64,000 nucleotides of DNA from Kitagawia praeruptora (taxonomy: Eukaryota; Streptophyta; Magnoliopsida; Apiales; Apiaceae). Where the stretch lies: contig CM075352.1 in assembly GCA_037693485.1 (NCBI GenBank), positions 160,463,501-160,527,500 on the forward strand. The letters are read 5' to 3'. Below, one piece after another: positions 1 through 11,382 of the stretch. How positions within the stretch are numbered: position 1 is the first letter of the stretch; each line of letters opens with the position of its first letter. Below the pieces are notes generated by a model. It searched no databases, was not told where the DNA came from, and saw only the letters and a program-made list of their open reading frames with translations. Position numbers and translations under genes: made by a program.

Positions 1-1745
1 TTTTTAAAAAATATTTTTGAACGATCCAACCGTACGGATATCAATATATATCTAATGTAATGATATTCCCAAAGTTTCAGAAAATAAAAAATTAATTTGA
101 TTGGAGATCTTAGTAGATCACTACTATTTTCAATATGACTCGTAACTAGTGCTTTGTTACGGATTATTGTTTCTATTTTTTAAAATATATTTTTGAACGA
201 TCCAACCGTACGGATGTTAATATATATCTAATATAATGATATTCTCCAAGTTTAAGAAAATAAAAAATTAATTTGATTGAGATCTTAGTAGATCACTACT
301 ATTTTAAATAAGACTCCTAACTAGTGCTTTGTTACGGATTACTGTTTCTATTTTTTAAAAAATATTTTTGAACGATCCAACCGTACGGATATCAATATAT
401 ATCTAATGTAATGATATTCCTAAAGTTTCAGAAAATAAAAAATTAATTTGATTGGAGATCTTAGTAAATCACTACTATTTTCAATATGACTCGTAACTAG
501 TGCTTTGTTACGGATTATTGTTTCTATTTTTAAAAAAATATTTTTGAACGATCCAACCGTACGGATATCAATATATATCTAATGTAATGATATTCCCAAA
601 GTTTTAAAAAATAAAAATTAATTTGATTGGAGATCTTAGTATATCACTACTATTTTCAATATGACTCGTAACTAGTCCTTTGTTACGGATTACTGTTTCT
701 ATTTTTTAAAAAATATTTTTGAACGATCCAACCGTACGGATATCAATATATATCTAATGTAATGATATTACCAAAGTTTCAGAAAATAAAAAATTAATTT
801 GATTGGAGATCTTAGTAGATCACTACTATTTTCAATATGACCCGTAACTAGTGCTTTGTTACGGATTATTGTTTTTATTTTTTAAAAAATATTTTTGAAC
901 GATCCAACCGTAAGGATATCAATATATATATAATATAATGATATTCCCAAAGTTTTAGAAAATAAAAAATTAATTTGATTGGAGATCTTAGTAGATCACT
1001 ACTATTTTCAATATGACTCGTAACTAGTGCTTTGTTACGGATTATTGTTTCTATTTTTTAAAAAATATTTTTGAACGATCCAACCGTACGAATATCAATA
1101 TATATCTAATGTAATAATATTCCCAAAGTTTCAGAAAATAAAAAATTAATTTGATTGGAGATCTTAGTAGATCACAACTATTTTCAATATGACTCGTAAC
1201 TAGTGCTTTGTTACGAATTATTGTTTCTATTTTTAAAAAAATATTTTTGAACGATCCAACCGTACGGATATCAATATATATCTAATGTAATGATATTTCC
1301 GAAGTTTTAGAAAATAAAAAATTAATTTGATTGGAGATCTTAGTAGATCACTACTATTTTCAATATGACTCGTAACTAGTGCTTTGTTACGGATTATTAT
1401 TTCTATTTTTTTAAAAAAAATAATTAATGATCCGACCGTACGGATATCAATATATTTCTAATATAATGATATTCCCAAATTTTTAGAAAATAAAAAATTA
1501 ATTTTATTGGAGATCTTAGTAGATCACTACTATTTTCAATATGACTGGTAACTAGTGCTTTGTTACAGATTATTGTTTCTATTTTTTTAAAAAAAAATTT
1601 GAACGATCCAACCGTACGGATATCAATATATATCTAATATAACGATATTGCCAAAGTTTTAGAAAATAAAAAATTAATTTGATTGGAGATCATAGTAGAT
1701 CACTATTATTTTCAATATGACTTGTAACTAATGCTTTATTACGGA
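1..1745. repeat. Tandem array of ~176-bp units, ten copies (array 1)
   Basis: The landmark GAACGATCCAACCGTACGG recurs at 19, 195, 370, 546, 721, 897, 1073, 1249, ~1425 (altered) and 1601, a period of 175-176 bp. Units are highly similar; the last two are more diverged. The array continues off the left edge. The same unit family appears at 14.8-16.1 kb and 18.3-19.8 kb inside two other CACTA elements. No coding potential. Confidence 0.95.
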
Positions 1746-1859
1746 GATCACGTGTTGTACTCTGCTCACATTTTTTCTAATTTTTTTTTATAAAATACAA
1801 TTTTTTAAAAAAATACTAAGACATATTATTTATCAAATTTTATATTGAAAAAAGATTCA

Positions 1860-2760
1860 AATGTATTATAATAGTGGGCCCCTCATTGACAAGTCACCCA
1901 GGTGGGTCCCACAACTGCCACGTAAGCATTTAAAAAAAATTCAAAAATAGCTAATGCAACGCTTTTAAAGGCAAATGCAACACCTCTTTCACCTAATGCA
2001 ACGCTACTGCCACGTTAGTCAATGCCACATCAGCAAATGTGGGCCCCACATGTGCCACGTCAGCATTTGTGGGCCCCACACTTGCCACGTCAGCATCTGT
2101 GGGCCTCTGTCACGTCACCCTGGTGGACCACACCCTGCCACGTCACCCTGGTGGGTCCCACAACTGACACGTCAGCATTTATTAAAAATTAAAAATATCT
2201 AATGCAACACTTTTAAACAGCAAATGCAACACCTCTTTCGCCTAATGCAACGCTTCTGCCACGTCAACCAATGACACGTCAGCAAATGTGGGTCCCACAT
2301 TTGCCACGTCAGCAATTGTGGGCCCCACACTTGCCACGTCAGCACCTATGGGCCTCTGCCACGTCACCCTGGTGGACCCCACACTACCACGTCACCTTGG
2401 TGGGTCCCACAACTGCCACGTCAGCATTTATTAAAAAATCAAAAATATCTAATGCAACGCTTTTAAACAGCAAATGCAACACCTCTTTCACCTAATGCAA
2501 CGCTTCGCCACGTCAGCCAATGACACGTCAGCAAATGTGGGTCCCACATTTGCCACGTCAGCTAATGTTGGCCCCACACTTGCCACGTCATCAAATGCCA
2601 CGTCAACACGTGTGGACCCCACTACTGCCACATCAGCATTTTTTAAAATTAAAAAATATCTAATGCAACGCCTGCTGTTAGTGTTGCATTATGTGAAACA
2701 CCGTGGATCAAATGCAACACTAAATTATATGTAATGCAACACCAGTTCAAGTTCTGTTTC
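1860..2760. repeat. Subterminal repeat region of the CACTA element
   Basis: Three imperfect ~250-bp blocks are built from AATGCAACGC/AATGCAACAC, GCCACGTCAGCA and GTGGGCCCCACA motifs. The ACGT core recurs more than a dozen times. This pattern fits clustered transposase-binding sites near a CACTA end. Short histidine-rich reading frames here are by-products of the repeat. Confidence 0.7.
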
Positions 2761-2846
2761 GTTAGAGCCAAAATTTCATACCTAACGAAACACTTTCATT
2801 GAAACATTTTCTAAAAGCGTTGCATATGAGCATTTATGGCGTAGTG

Positions 2847-3209
2847 CCGGTTCCTCTTCATCAATTGCGTTCTCGTTCTTCCTTTTTTCCATGAGCCACC
2901 AGTCATAAGCACTGGCTTGCAGTTGATACACAGCTAAGGTGACCTCTTGTTCTTCATTGCTCCCTAGCAATCCGAAAGCCTTTTCCATCTCTTGTATCCA
3001 CATCTCGACTATGGCCGGATCAGTTGCCCCATCAAAAGTTGGTGGGTTCAAATTGAGAGACGATATTCTGCTATCTAGGTTGCTGATTCACGAGCGTAGC
3101 CAGAGTCTCAGCTAGCTGGTCGAATACATTCCCACCATCACCATTGTTGTTACCATTCTGATTGTCGTTGCCCTGATTACCATTGTTGTTGCCTTCTCCG
3201 TCCATCTTT
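2847..3209 (-). pseudogene. Ty3/gypsy gag 5' part, broken and interrupted by the CACTA element
   Basis: On the minus strand an ATG at 3209 opens an Asn/Gly-rich leader (MDGEGNNNGNQ). A TAG stop and a frame change near 3060-3090 follow. The next frame gives a retrotransposon gag core with PPTFDGATDPAIVEMWIQEM and VTLAVYQLQASAYDWW, typical of plant Ty3/gypsy capsid proteins. The gene stops at 2847, where the CACTA terminus begins, so the rest of gag and all of pol lie beyond the insertion, outside the window. It sits ~200 bp downstream of a PBS and LTR on the same strand. The stop, frameshift and insertion make it non-functional. Confidence 0.8.
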
Positions 3210-3407
3210 TCTCAAAACAACAAACTTTCAAACTTATAATCAATGATCAAAAGCACAAAAGTCAAACAAGTTACATAATCACACAAACAAGTGCCTTAAA
3301 TTTAATATAATTTACTAACTTAAAGGTCAAAACATATACGATATCTATAAGATCGCTCCTAGGGAATGTACTAGTCCCATACCTAATACACTCTGAAGGA
3401 AAACCTA

Positions 3408-3420
3408 GGCTCTGATACCA
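3408..3420 (-). other. Primer binding site (initiator tRNA-Met type)
   Basis: The minus strand reads TGGTATCAGAGCC, two bases after the LTR end. This is the standard plant retroelement PBS complementary to the 3' end of initiator methionine tRNA. It fixes the orientation: the LTR is to the right and gag to the left, all on the minus strand. Confidence 0.85.
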
Positions 3421-3422
3421 AC

Positions 3423-5315
3423 TGTAACAGCTCGTCTTTATGGACTATTAATTTCTAATTATGAAACTTAAATAAACGAAATTCTTTATTCAAATATTCC
3501 AAATTAACGATAGTCAAAGCAGCGGTCAAATTTCATATTCTAAAATCATCAAACCGGAGACGCAGCTCCACAAATCCAATATTCAATATCTAATAAAATA
3601 CTGAAAAATTAATTCAATAATGCGATAAGTCTTTTACAATAATAGCATCTAATCATGTAGCACGAAATCCACACAGTTCAAATCCTTAATCTTAATAAGC
3701 TTCCAAAAGTCCGAACCTGAAACATATTAAAACAATGAGCTGCGAAGCCCAGCAAGTAACTATCGCCCAACAGCTCAAAAATAATATTTTCAAAAGTGAC
3801 CAAAATTTATGAAACTTTAAATCGATACAAAAATCAAAACGACAAATCATATTTTATTCCCACAGTTCTAAATTATACGGTCACACTAAATCAGTGACAC
3901 AGTTTTATGTTCGATGGGGCCAGTTTACATATTTATGTGTTCCGGAATGTGCGTAAACCAGTTCTATGATTCGATATGTCACACTATCCAGTGACCAGAT
4001 TCTATGATTCGATACGCAACTAAAACTAGGGAATTCTAAAATAATTCTTTTCTAAATCAATTTTCGATATCACAAATTTCGATAACCAAATCAGACAGAT
4101 ATTTTGAAACATAAGAAAATAGATTTTATAATAAAAGTGAGCAACGAAAAGTCACTTACCTCGAATTTGACCAAAGACTAATGTTAATATACGAACAAAT
4201 CATAAAATTTTATTAACAAAATCAAAACACAATTAATCGATCTATCTTAAATAACTTAACACATAATTAAGTATCCGTTTTTTAATCGTACAAGAATCAG
4301 ACATTTTTAATCATACAAGAATCAGACTGTATCAAATAAAATATACAAATAAAAACAAATGGGCCTAAAGCCCATCATGTCAGACAATCAGCTTGACCGA
4401 GTTAATATGCACAATTACAGAAAGGTACTCATTCTTTTACAATTTTAACATGAACTTACAAACAAGTGTTAATGCATAACACAAAAATCAATATACATGT
4501 TTCTGTTCTTGCACTCAAATTATAATTATTTGTTTTATTCAACATGGCAGCTATCCTACGTGGTCACGAAATTAATTATAAAATTATCATCATGCTTCAT
4601 AAAAATCTAGCACAAAATCTAAAAATTAAATATTAAATAATTAAATCGTATTAAAATATCTTATATACCTAATTCACACAAGCAAGTAATAATTTAATCT
4701 AGCATGTAAAATTTAAATATATACACATAGCAATTTTATATTATATGCATCGAGGAGTGGATACTATCAACAAATAAATTAAATTATAAACTAAGCCAAC
4801 TTGAATTAGAAGAAATCTGGGGATTACAAAATTATATACATATATCAATAAGCTATAATTCACGTACATAATATTAATTAAGCAAATAAGTACTGATCAT
4901 GAGAGATATACAAAAAAAACATTCATATCAATTCAATTAATTGCAGAAGCATGGAATGAAAATAAAACATATATACCTCTCTGGCTCTCTCGTTGGTTGC
5001 GTTTCTGTATGATCTTTTTCTGTATTTTAACGGGTTCTTAAATAGGCACTTAACCCTAATTCTAACATGGTAATTCTAAAATTTACTACAACCTCTCCAA
5101 GTAATTCCAAAATTAAAAATATTCTATTACACATAATTAACTTAAATAAAAAGATATCGATTCACTCAAATATTCTTACTCTTCTTTCCAAATATAACGA
5201 ATCTTATCCTTTAGAATTCTAGAATTTTCTAAATAAAATAAATATCTACTTAAAAATTACTTTAAAATCTAATACCTAATTTTCAAAATAAATATAAAAA
5301 TCTACGGATTTTACA
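3423..5315 (-). repeat. 5' LTR of the minus-strand Ty3/gypsy element
   Basis: The segment starts TGTAACAG and ends TTTTACA on the plus strand, so it has TG...CA ends. It abuts the PBS at 3408-3420. On the minus strand a TATA-like CCTATTTAAGAA lies at 5035-5046, consistent with an LTR promoter. Its length (~1.9 kb) is within the range of plant gypsy LTRs. The right boundary is inferred from the CA dinucleotide, as the partner LTR is not in the window. Confidence 0.65.
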
Positions 5316-5499
5316 GATATTGTTCGCTTTGGGATTAGCCCGCATGAATTTATTTTTGGGCACATCTCAAAAGGTCTCATACTAATTGAGTTAACTAGAT
5401 GCTCCATATACAAGAGAATTAACTCTTATCTCCTCGATGTGGTACTTGGGTTGACACCAGGATGAATAATACTTGATGACCTAATTTTTTGCATCACAG

Positions 5500-5865
5500 A
5501 ATTTATTAGATACACATGTACGTATGACCCGCTTGTTCATGGAGAGTGCTGCTGCAACTTAATTTCTTTCTGCCCTACCTTATTTTCTGGATAGACTTAG
5601 AACACCAGCTCATGCTTGACTTACGTATCTGCTATAGTACGATAGGAGCTCTATGAACCAAGCTACAAAGCAGTCAGATGTGTTTGTCAACATGGATGAT
5701 GATTGTGTTTCCAAAGGCATGAAACCAGCACCTGTTTCCAAAGGCATGAAACCCACCAATAAATGTTCTAGCTATTGCAACTAAAAACATTCAAAGCCAA
5801 CCATCAACTGCACAATTAACTTTTTTTATTAAGTTCAGCCTATGGGAAAGGTTGAATGGTACTTG
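5500..5865. repeat. Dispersed repeat, paralogue of 38936-39273
   Basis: From GTATGACCCGCTTGTTCATG to GGTTGAATGGTACTTG this segment matches 38936-39273 almost base for base, with small indels. Its left edge (GAATTTATTAGATACACAT) also resembles the sequence left of the retrotransposon at 27106. It therefore serves as an unoccupied reference site for two insertions at 27.1-39.8 kb. No reading frame is recognised. Confidence 0.8.
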
Positions 5866-6922
5866 CGTTGGTACTTGTTTCGTATGAATTTCAATGTTTG
5901 TTCCTCTTTCCCTTGCTCTGATGTCATTGAAATTTCATTTTAGAGATTATAGTTTGATCAACCTTGGAAGCCTTTGTGTATATTTGATAGATTGGCCAGG
6001 CATAGAGATACTAGTATCAGCAAGCTTGCCAGTTAATCAAAGATATGCATAGATTAGATTTACTAATAAACTTAAAGAAAATGAAAATGATTTTCCACTT
6101 AAAATTATTTTAACTTGTAAGTAAAAGTGAAAATTTAATTTACACTACTAGAAAAATTGCCTTAGACGCTTATTAGCTGATGTCTTTTAAAAATCCAAGC
6201 GATGTCTTCGCATGCGATGTGAAAATTAGGGGCCTTAGACATCGCTTTTTAGCCGATGTCTATAAGCCTTTAAGACATCATTTCCTTAGACAATCTGATG
6301 TACTTTCCTTCAATTTATATCTTGACTATGATTTCAGTTTCGCTATAATATGATATCTATATCATTTTGAAAATATCACATATTCAATAAAATGAGCCAT
6401 TAACATCGAGTACTTCTTTAAACTGATGTGTAGCTTAACATTTTACATCAGTCGTGTATTAGAAGCGATGTTGTATTTATATTTTAAAATCGGTTTTTAT
6501 TAACTTATGATGTCTATTATATAATTTAACATTGGTTCTTTACTAGGTGACTGATATGTCTGTTTGCTTATGACATCAGTTCTTTTGTTTGTAAAGTGAT
6601 GTTAGTTTTCTTTTTGTAATTCATGAATCCCCTATTTCAATGAAATGCCCAAAAACCAAACATTCATCCAAACACTAAATTACCATACCAAAACTAAATA
6701 ACCAAACCAATATCGCAAAACCAAACATTCATTAATTTACCAAGATTCTGAATACATCATCCACTAATCCAAACAAATTACATAAATCAAAACCAACTAC
6801 TCTACATAGTTCCTCATCATAGTTTACCAATACATTTCCCCATCAACATAAACCACAAGTCTTACTACTTAAGAGCTGCATATCTGGGGCTTTTTTACAA
6901 GGACTCGATATGGCTAAGAGTC

Positions 6923-7521
6923 TCATAGTTGCTTTGTAAGGTCAAAAAGAATGAGTTTTGCTGCAACCACCTCCTCACCTAGAATAACCTGAAGAACAGA
7001 TCAACATTTACCTACAAAAAGCTAAAGGCTCTACAGTTACTTTAAATATAAAATTAAAAGAGTAAAAGGCGGACCATGTTTGGATGTGACTGGAAAGTAC
7101 ATTCTAGAGCTTCAACAAACTGATTCTTGAAATCCCCATTCAATGTAAGAGGAACCCCAACCACTGGCAGATCTCAAACATAATATATTATCATGGAATT
7201 AGAGAAGCAGCAATATGTGATATGTAAAGTTGGATGAAACTTAATTATCCTAATTGCAGACTGATTCCTTATGAACAAAAAACTACCTTTATTGGCCATT
7301 TTGCCTTGGCAAAAGTTTCTGCAAGTTGTGTGCCATCTGTGATTGATGTTACCCCTGTTATAACAAACTGAATTCTTAGAGAAGAAAAAAAGAAGGACAT
7401 GAAGAGATGACATAGCCTAAATTACCACCTATAATGACAAGGCTGTCGAGCTTTAAAGCTTTGCATGTTGATAATGCAGCATTTACTTGCTTTGGTGTTC
7501 TTATCTGAACTTTTGTCCTTC
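6923..7521 (-). pseudogene. Captured PFP alpha-subunit gene fragment, four exon pieces
   Basis: On the minus strand, exon-like blocks with splice signals encode stretches typical of plant PFP alpha, the regulatory subunit of a cytosolic glycolytic/gluconeogenic phosphotransferase. Block 7426-7521 gives [20 protein letters not shown]. Block 7287-7354 gives GVTSITDGTQLAETFAKAKW. Block ~7075-7163 gives VVGVPLTLNGDFKNQFVE, then jumps to ALECTFQSHPNMV, so an internal segment expected in the family is missing. Block 6923-6988 gives VILGEEVVAAKLILFDLTKQ and then a stop. Introns separate the blocks. The fragment lies inside a CACTA-type element. It is clearly partial and altered, so it is not a working enzyme gene. 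The family assignment rests on recognised protein stretches, not on an alignment. Confidence 0.8.
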
Positions 7522-9104
7522 CTATCAAGTTATATCAACCTTTATAAGATTAAAAAACACAAGTTCTATGGATCTAAATCGAAAAATGTTTACCTAAATA
7601 ATTAGAGAAAAACTCCAGAAATCTCACTCCAAAGGGCAAAGAACAAACAATAACAAGAAAGATTTTATCGAGACAGTCTCCAGCAGAAACATAAGTGCTG
7701 GTAACTGATTTGGTGTAGATGAAACTTCTCAGAACTTTTATTAAGGAAATTGCCGTGTCAAAGAATCAGAAAAAACATTAACACGGTAAAACATATAAAT
7801 ATCTAACATAATTTCAAATCATCAGTATATAGTTGTGAAGAAAGTCGACGTTAATTAATTAAAGTATATCTCCAAAGTCAAAGGTCCATAGAAGCAGTTT
7901 TACTCTTATCCTATAGAAGTCGTCTTATAAAAATACTGACCATCAATAAACTACCAAGATATTCATACCTGCTTATATAGAATGAAGCAATTCTGTATTT
8001 CTGTGCAATCAGTTACGCAAAAAAAATTTAGCAATATCTAGTTTTTGTCTACATGCGAAAATGATACACATAAAGAACACAGATTCAGAGCACATGGAGT
8101 TTCCAACACAGGGGGATTACTACAACTTGCAAAATTTGGGTCTATTTAGATTAGCTGTTGTAAGATTCGAACTGAGACAACTTCTCCATCAGTTCCAGCT
8201 CTCATCACATGGTACTTTATATGGAGTCCTATTATTACAAGAAATACATCAAGTGGCTCTTATATATACTACATGTACAAAAATTAACTAATATGCTGAG
8301 AAAGGTAGTGCATAAAAGATATTTTGAAGTTGATCTGACTTTACCTTCATTTTGTTGTAAGTTGGTGTTCACTGCAACTGCATTGAGAGTGATTATAGCT
8401 CTTGGCTGCCAGTCGTTTGGTTTCCCTGCCCAGGATTTGAGATTAAAGAGCTTTGTTTAGTGAGATCAAAGTATGATGTCAAAGTTTTTGATAGTGTTAG
8501 TTCTGGCAATATACATTTTTTATAGTGTCAGTTCTGGAAACTGATATCAAAATTTGATGTTGTGCAATGCCCTCATTTCTTTTATAAAGAAGGATAAGTT
8601 GACTACCACCGTTTAGGTAATCAACTCAGTTGGAAACACTTTGAGGAAGAGTTAAATATCTACTTAGAAGCTAAATACTTCACAGAAGCAAACTTTGCAC
8701 AGAAGCTAAACTATTTACCTAATTAAATCCATTTGGAACGTTTTTTACCATGCTATAACTAAACACATTTTACATATGTTGTTCTGAATGCTTTTAAAGG
8801 TCAGCCAAACATGCATCAGAAAATTACCAGAAGTTGCAGCCATTTCATTCAGAGACTCTATATCAGAAGTTACCAGAAGTTACAACTCTATATGCTTGCC
8901 TCCACAACGTGCATAGTTCCTTCAGAAAGTAAGGAGTAAATCAAATCAGGACCATCAGTAATTTTGTGTATTGACAGCTGAGCATATCACAATAAATTAT
9001 AGAAACATTCACTAATACTTAACTAACTAAAACTCAACATACTTCTTAAAATAATAAATATACAATTTCACACTCTAGAACGATTAATTTTAATATATAT
9101 TAGG

Positions 9105-9165
9105 AAGAACCCATATGCCAATATGTCCTCCGGGTGATTGTCTACCCCAGAAAACCACTCCAACC
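9105..9165 (-). pseudogene. Captured PFP alpha N-terminal exon fragment
   Basis: The minus-strand block encodes VGVVFWGRQSPGGHIGIW, matching the glycine-rich GRQSPGGHN region near the start of PFP subunits. A CTTAG acceptor directly precedes it. It lies upstream, in transcription order, of the other PFP exon pieces, with ~1.6 kb of apparent intron between. The acceptor is in phase with the kinase exon donor at 9361, so splicing would fuse the two reading frames. Confidence 0.72.
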
Positions 9166-9361
9166 CTAAGAAGAAACAACAAATTAGAGTTTGAATCTAT
9201 AAATGGATATAAGATTCTTCATCGCCTTTCGGATACCAACTCTTCTAATTCTTTGTTATAGCACAGATTACAATAAAATAAAGATATTTGGGTGAAACTA
9301 GTCCATATCATAAAGTTTCGTATAGTTTTACAAAATGCAAAAACTAGTTAAAATATAGTAC

Positions 9362-9530
9362 CTAGACGACAGACGATTGAAATGAGCCCAAAGCTCATCA
9401 TCGAAACCTGGCTGGCTAACCTCTTCATTGAGAGACTCCTTTAGGTGACGAAGAACTTCATGATAAACCTCAAACTTCTGCTTTCGTTTTCTCTACGTAG
9501 GAACTGAATCCAAAGCTCTGCTACTGTATC
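9362..9530 (-). pseudogene. Captured STY8/17/46-type protein kinase exon fragment
   Basis: The minus strand encodes KFEVYHEVLRHLKES and QPGFDDELWAHFNRL. These are characteristic of the N-terminal region, before the ACT-like and kinase domains, of plant Raf-like STY8/STY17/STY46 serine/threonine/tyrosine kinases. An in-frame TAG at 9493-9495 lies just upstream, so the 5' part is damaged. A consensus donor follows RLSSR at 9361. No kinase catalytic domain is present. It sits in the same element and orientation as the PFP fragments. Confidence 0.7.
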
Positions 9531-10404
9531 TAGACGGATCTCAGATAACAAGGATGTCAGCTGAAAATTCTACAAAAAAGCATGATAACAAGTCTTAGAG
9601 TACTTTTATCAAACACCTACCTGATATGTTAACATAAAAACATCAAACAACAAAATAAAATAAACAGCAAACATCAACTTGTTTACTACTAAATAAACAG
9701 CCCCAAAGAAACAATTATCAAATAAAACCATCAAATAAAATACAAAAAAGGAACAATAAACAAAAAAATATATCCTTTCTTCGAGACTAGCCTTTGACAT
9801 ACATCCTTGCTTCGAGAGTGATTGGAGTTCTTCAAGGGTGATTAGGGTTCTTCAAGAGTGAAAAGAGGGGAGTCGGGTTAGTGTTTTTCAAGACTGATTA
9901 GGGATTTTCGACTCTAAGAGGAGGGAGGTCTGAGTGATTAGGGTTCTTTGATTGCATGGCTCTGATTGATTAGGTCGATTGATTGATTAAAAAGGGGAAA
10001 TCGGTAAATTAGGGTTCATAGGAGTCGACGATAGGGGGCTGAGTGAGAGTGTTTTTGATTTTGATGTTTTTTTAAGTTTTTAAGTTATTAGTTTTCAGTG
10101 TTTTAAGTTTTGGGGTGTTTTTAAGTTTAAGGGGGAAATTTTGGTTAAGGGGGAGTCATATTTGATATAAGGGGGAAAATTTGGTTAAGGGACAGAAAAC
10201 TGAATTTTTGGATAAGGGCGCGGGGAGAAAATGAAGGGTGTAGCGGGTTTCATTTTTTTTAAAAAAAGGGCTTAGACATCGCTTAATGGATTGACTAATG
10301 TACCGATATTATAAAGACATCACTTTTTAATTCGGTGATGTAAAAAAGGCTTTTAATATCAGTGGTTTTTCTAACTGATGTTTAATGCTATTTTTCTAGT
10401 AGTG

Positions 10405-11382
10405 AGATATGCACAAAGCATACTCTAGAGGATCTTTATTGAACTGATAATTTTTCATGGACTAAAAATAAAAGTGCAATGATCGTTAACAAGAATTTTT
10501 GTTTAAAGAAAATGAACTAAAGAGTTACATTGAGAAACAATAAGTAGAAACATCTTGTCTATGATACTACAATTTGAGACTATCTATTTCCTCAAACCAT
10601 ATACCACGAAATGAAACAAGGCATATATTCATGTGAATCCTTAAAATAGAAATGAAAAATCTAAAACTTACAGAGAGATCATGTTTCATGTATATCTACA
10701 CTTAAATGTTGAATTAACAAGATAACACCTTTCAATGATTATGTTTCATGCATATTTATAAGCAAATGTTGAAGTAATAGGATGCCACCTATTACACAAC
10801 TGACACAAAGTTATTTAAGCAGCATAACTCCAAGAGTAGTCTCCTTAGAAGATATCATCCAACCGGTGTTATCAATGAGCAGATCATTTCCTTCTTTCAC
10901 AAGCAGCTGATATCTTTGGTTTAGATTCTTGTTCATGTTGGATTTGCAGAAGTTGATGGTGAAGTCTTCTGATGTGCGTCAGACAGTACTGTGGGAGTAC
11001 CGATTTCTCTCTTCTTGGTACTCTGATGCTCAATGGGAAACCCTCCACATCACTTCTGCTGCAAGCAAGAAAAACCTATTGTTATAAAATATTGGCCGAC
11101 GTGACATGAATGTGATCATTTGCAGATTATAGTTCAAACTTCCGAGGATTAAGAAAAAATCCTTTTAATAAACCCGCATATCAAACCTTCAATGCAAGAT
11201 TCACTAAAATGTACAAGACTTGATGATTATTGATAATGGAGTAAGAACCACTTCCATGCATTGTTTATATTCTTAATTAAGGATAAATATTTTTTCATAT
11301 TCTTAATATCACAGATTTAGGCTATTAGTATTTGACATTGTCATCACAAAATAAAGTTATTAGTCTTTGGAAGTGCAAAGGT
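10405..11382. other. Gene-poor spacer
   Basis: This is AT-rich sequence between the CACTA-type element and a copia remnant. A 41-codon minus-strand frame (10811-10936) has ordinary amino-acid composition and could be an exon remnant, but I do not recognise it. Nothing else is supportable. Confidence 0.4.

Larger units (their letters stand above)
1..2846. mobile_element. CACTA (En/Spm-like) transposon, right part, left end outside window
   Basis: The right terminus reads ATGGCGTAGTG at 2836-2846, the inverse of a CACTACGCCAT end, which fits a CACTA superfamily terminus. The last ~1 kb is filled with direct and inverted copies of AATGCAACGC / AATGCAACAC, as expected for subterminal transposase-binding arrays. 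Inward of this lies a ten-unit tandem array that runs off the window start. No transposase reading frame is visible, so the visible part looks non-autonomous. The 3-bp duplication cannot be tested because the left end is missing; the bases after the end are CCG. It interrupts a Ty3/gypsy gag gene. Confidence 0.72.
6143..10404. mobile_element. CACTA-type non-autonomous element carrying captured gene fragments
   Basis: The termini are CACTACTAGAAAAAT at 6143 and its inverse ending TTTCTAGTAGTG at 10404. Motifs related to TTAGACATCGCTT and CTGATGT recur just inside both ends in both orientations, as in CACTA subterminal regions. The flanking triplets (TTA left, AGA right) do not match, so the target duplication is lost or the true boundary is shifted. 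No transposase is visible. The interior holds minus-strand exon fragments of a PFP alpha gene and a STY-type kinase. Confidence 0.72.

Noticed and set aside
1..1745. CRISPR-like array
   Set aside because: The units are contiguous ~176-bp tandem repeats without unique spacers, in a plant genomic context.
1975..2734. Three His/Pro/Thr-rich plus-strand reading frames of 74-86 codons
   Set aside because: They follow the period of the AATGCAACGC/CCACGTCAGCA subterminal repeats of a CACTA element and have no domain.
3423..5315. A host promoter at the TATTTAAG motif near 5040
   Set aside because: The PBS and gag on the same strand show it belongs to a retrotransposon LTR.
7174..7413. 79-codon minus-strand frame
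   Set aside because: It overlaps the captured PFP exon in another frame and across an intron; the PFP frame explains the conservation.
9609..9800. 63-codon hydrophobic minus-strand frame that could look like a membrane peptide
   Set aside because: AT-rich composition alone gives Phe/Leu/Val-rich translations here; no homologue or start context is supportable.
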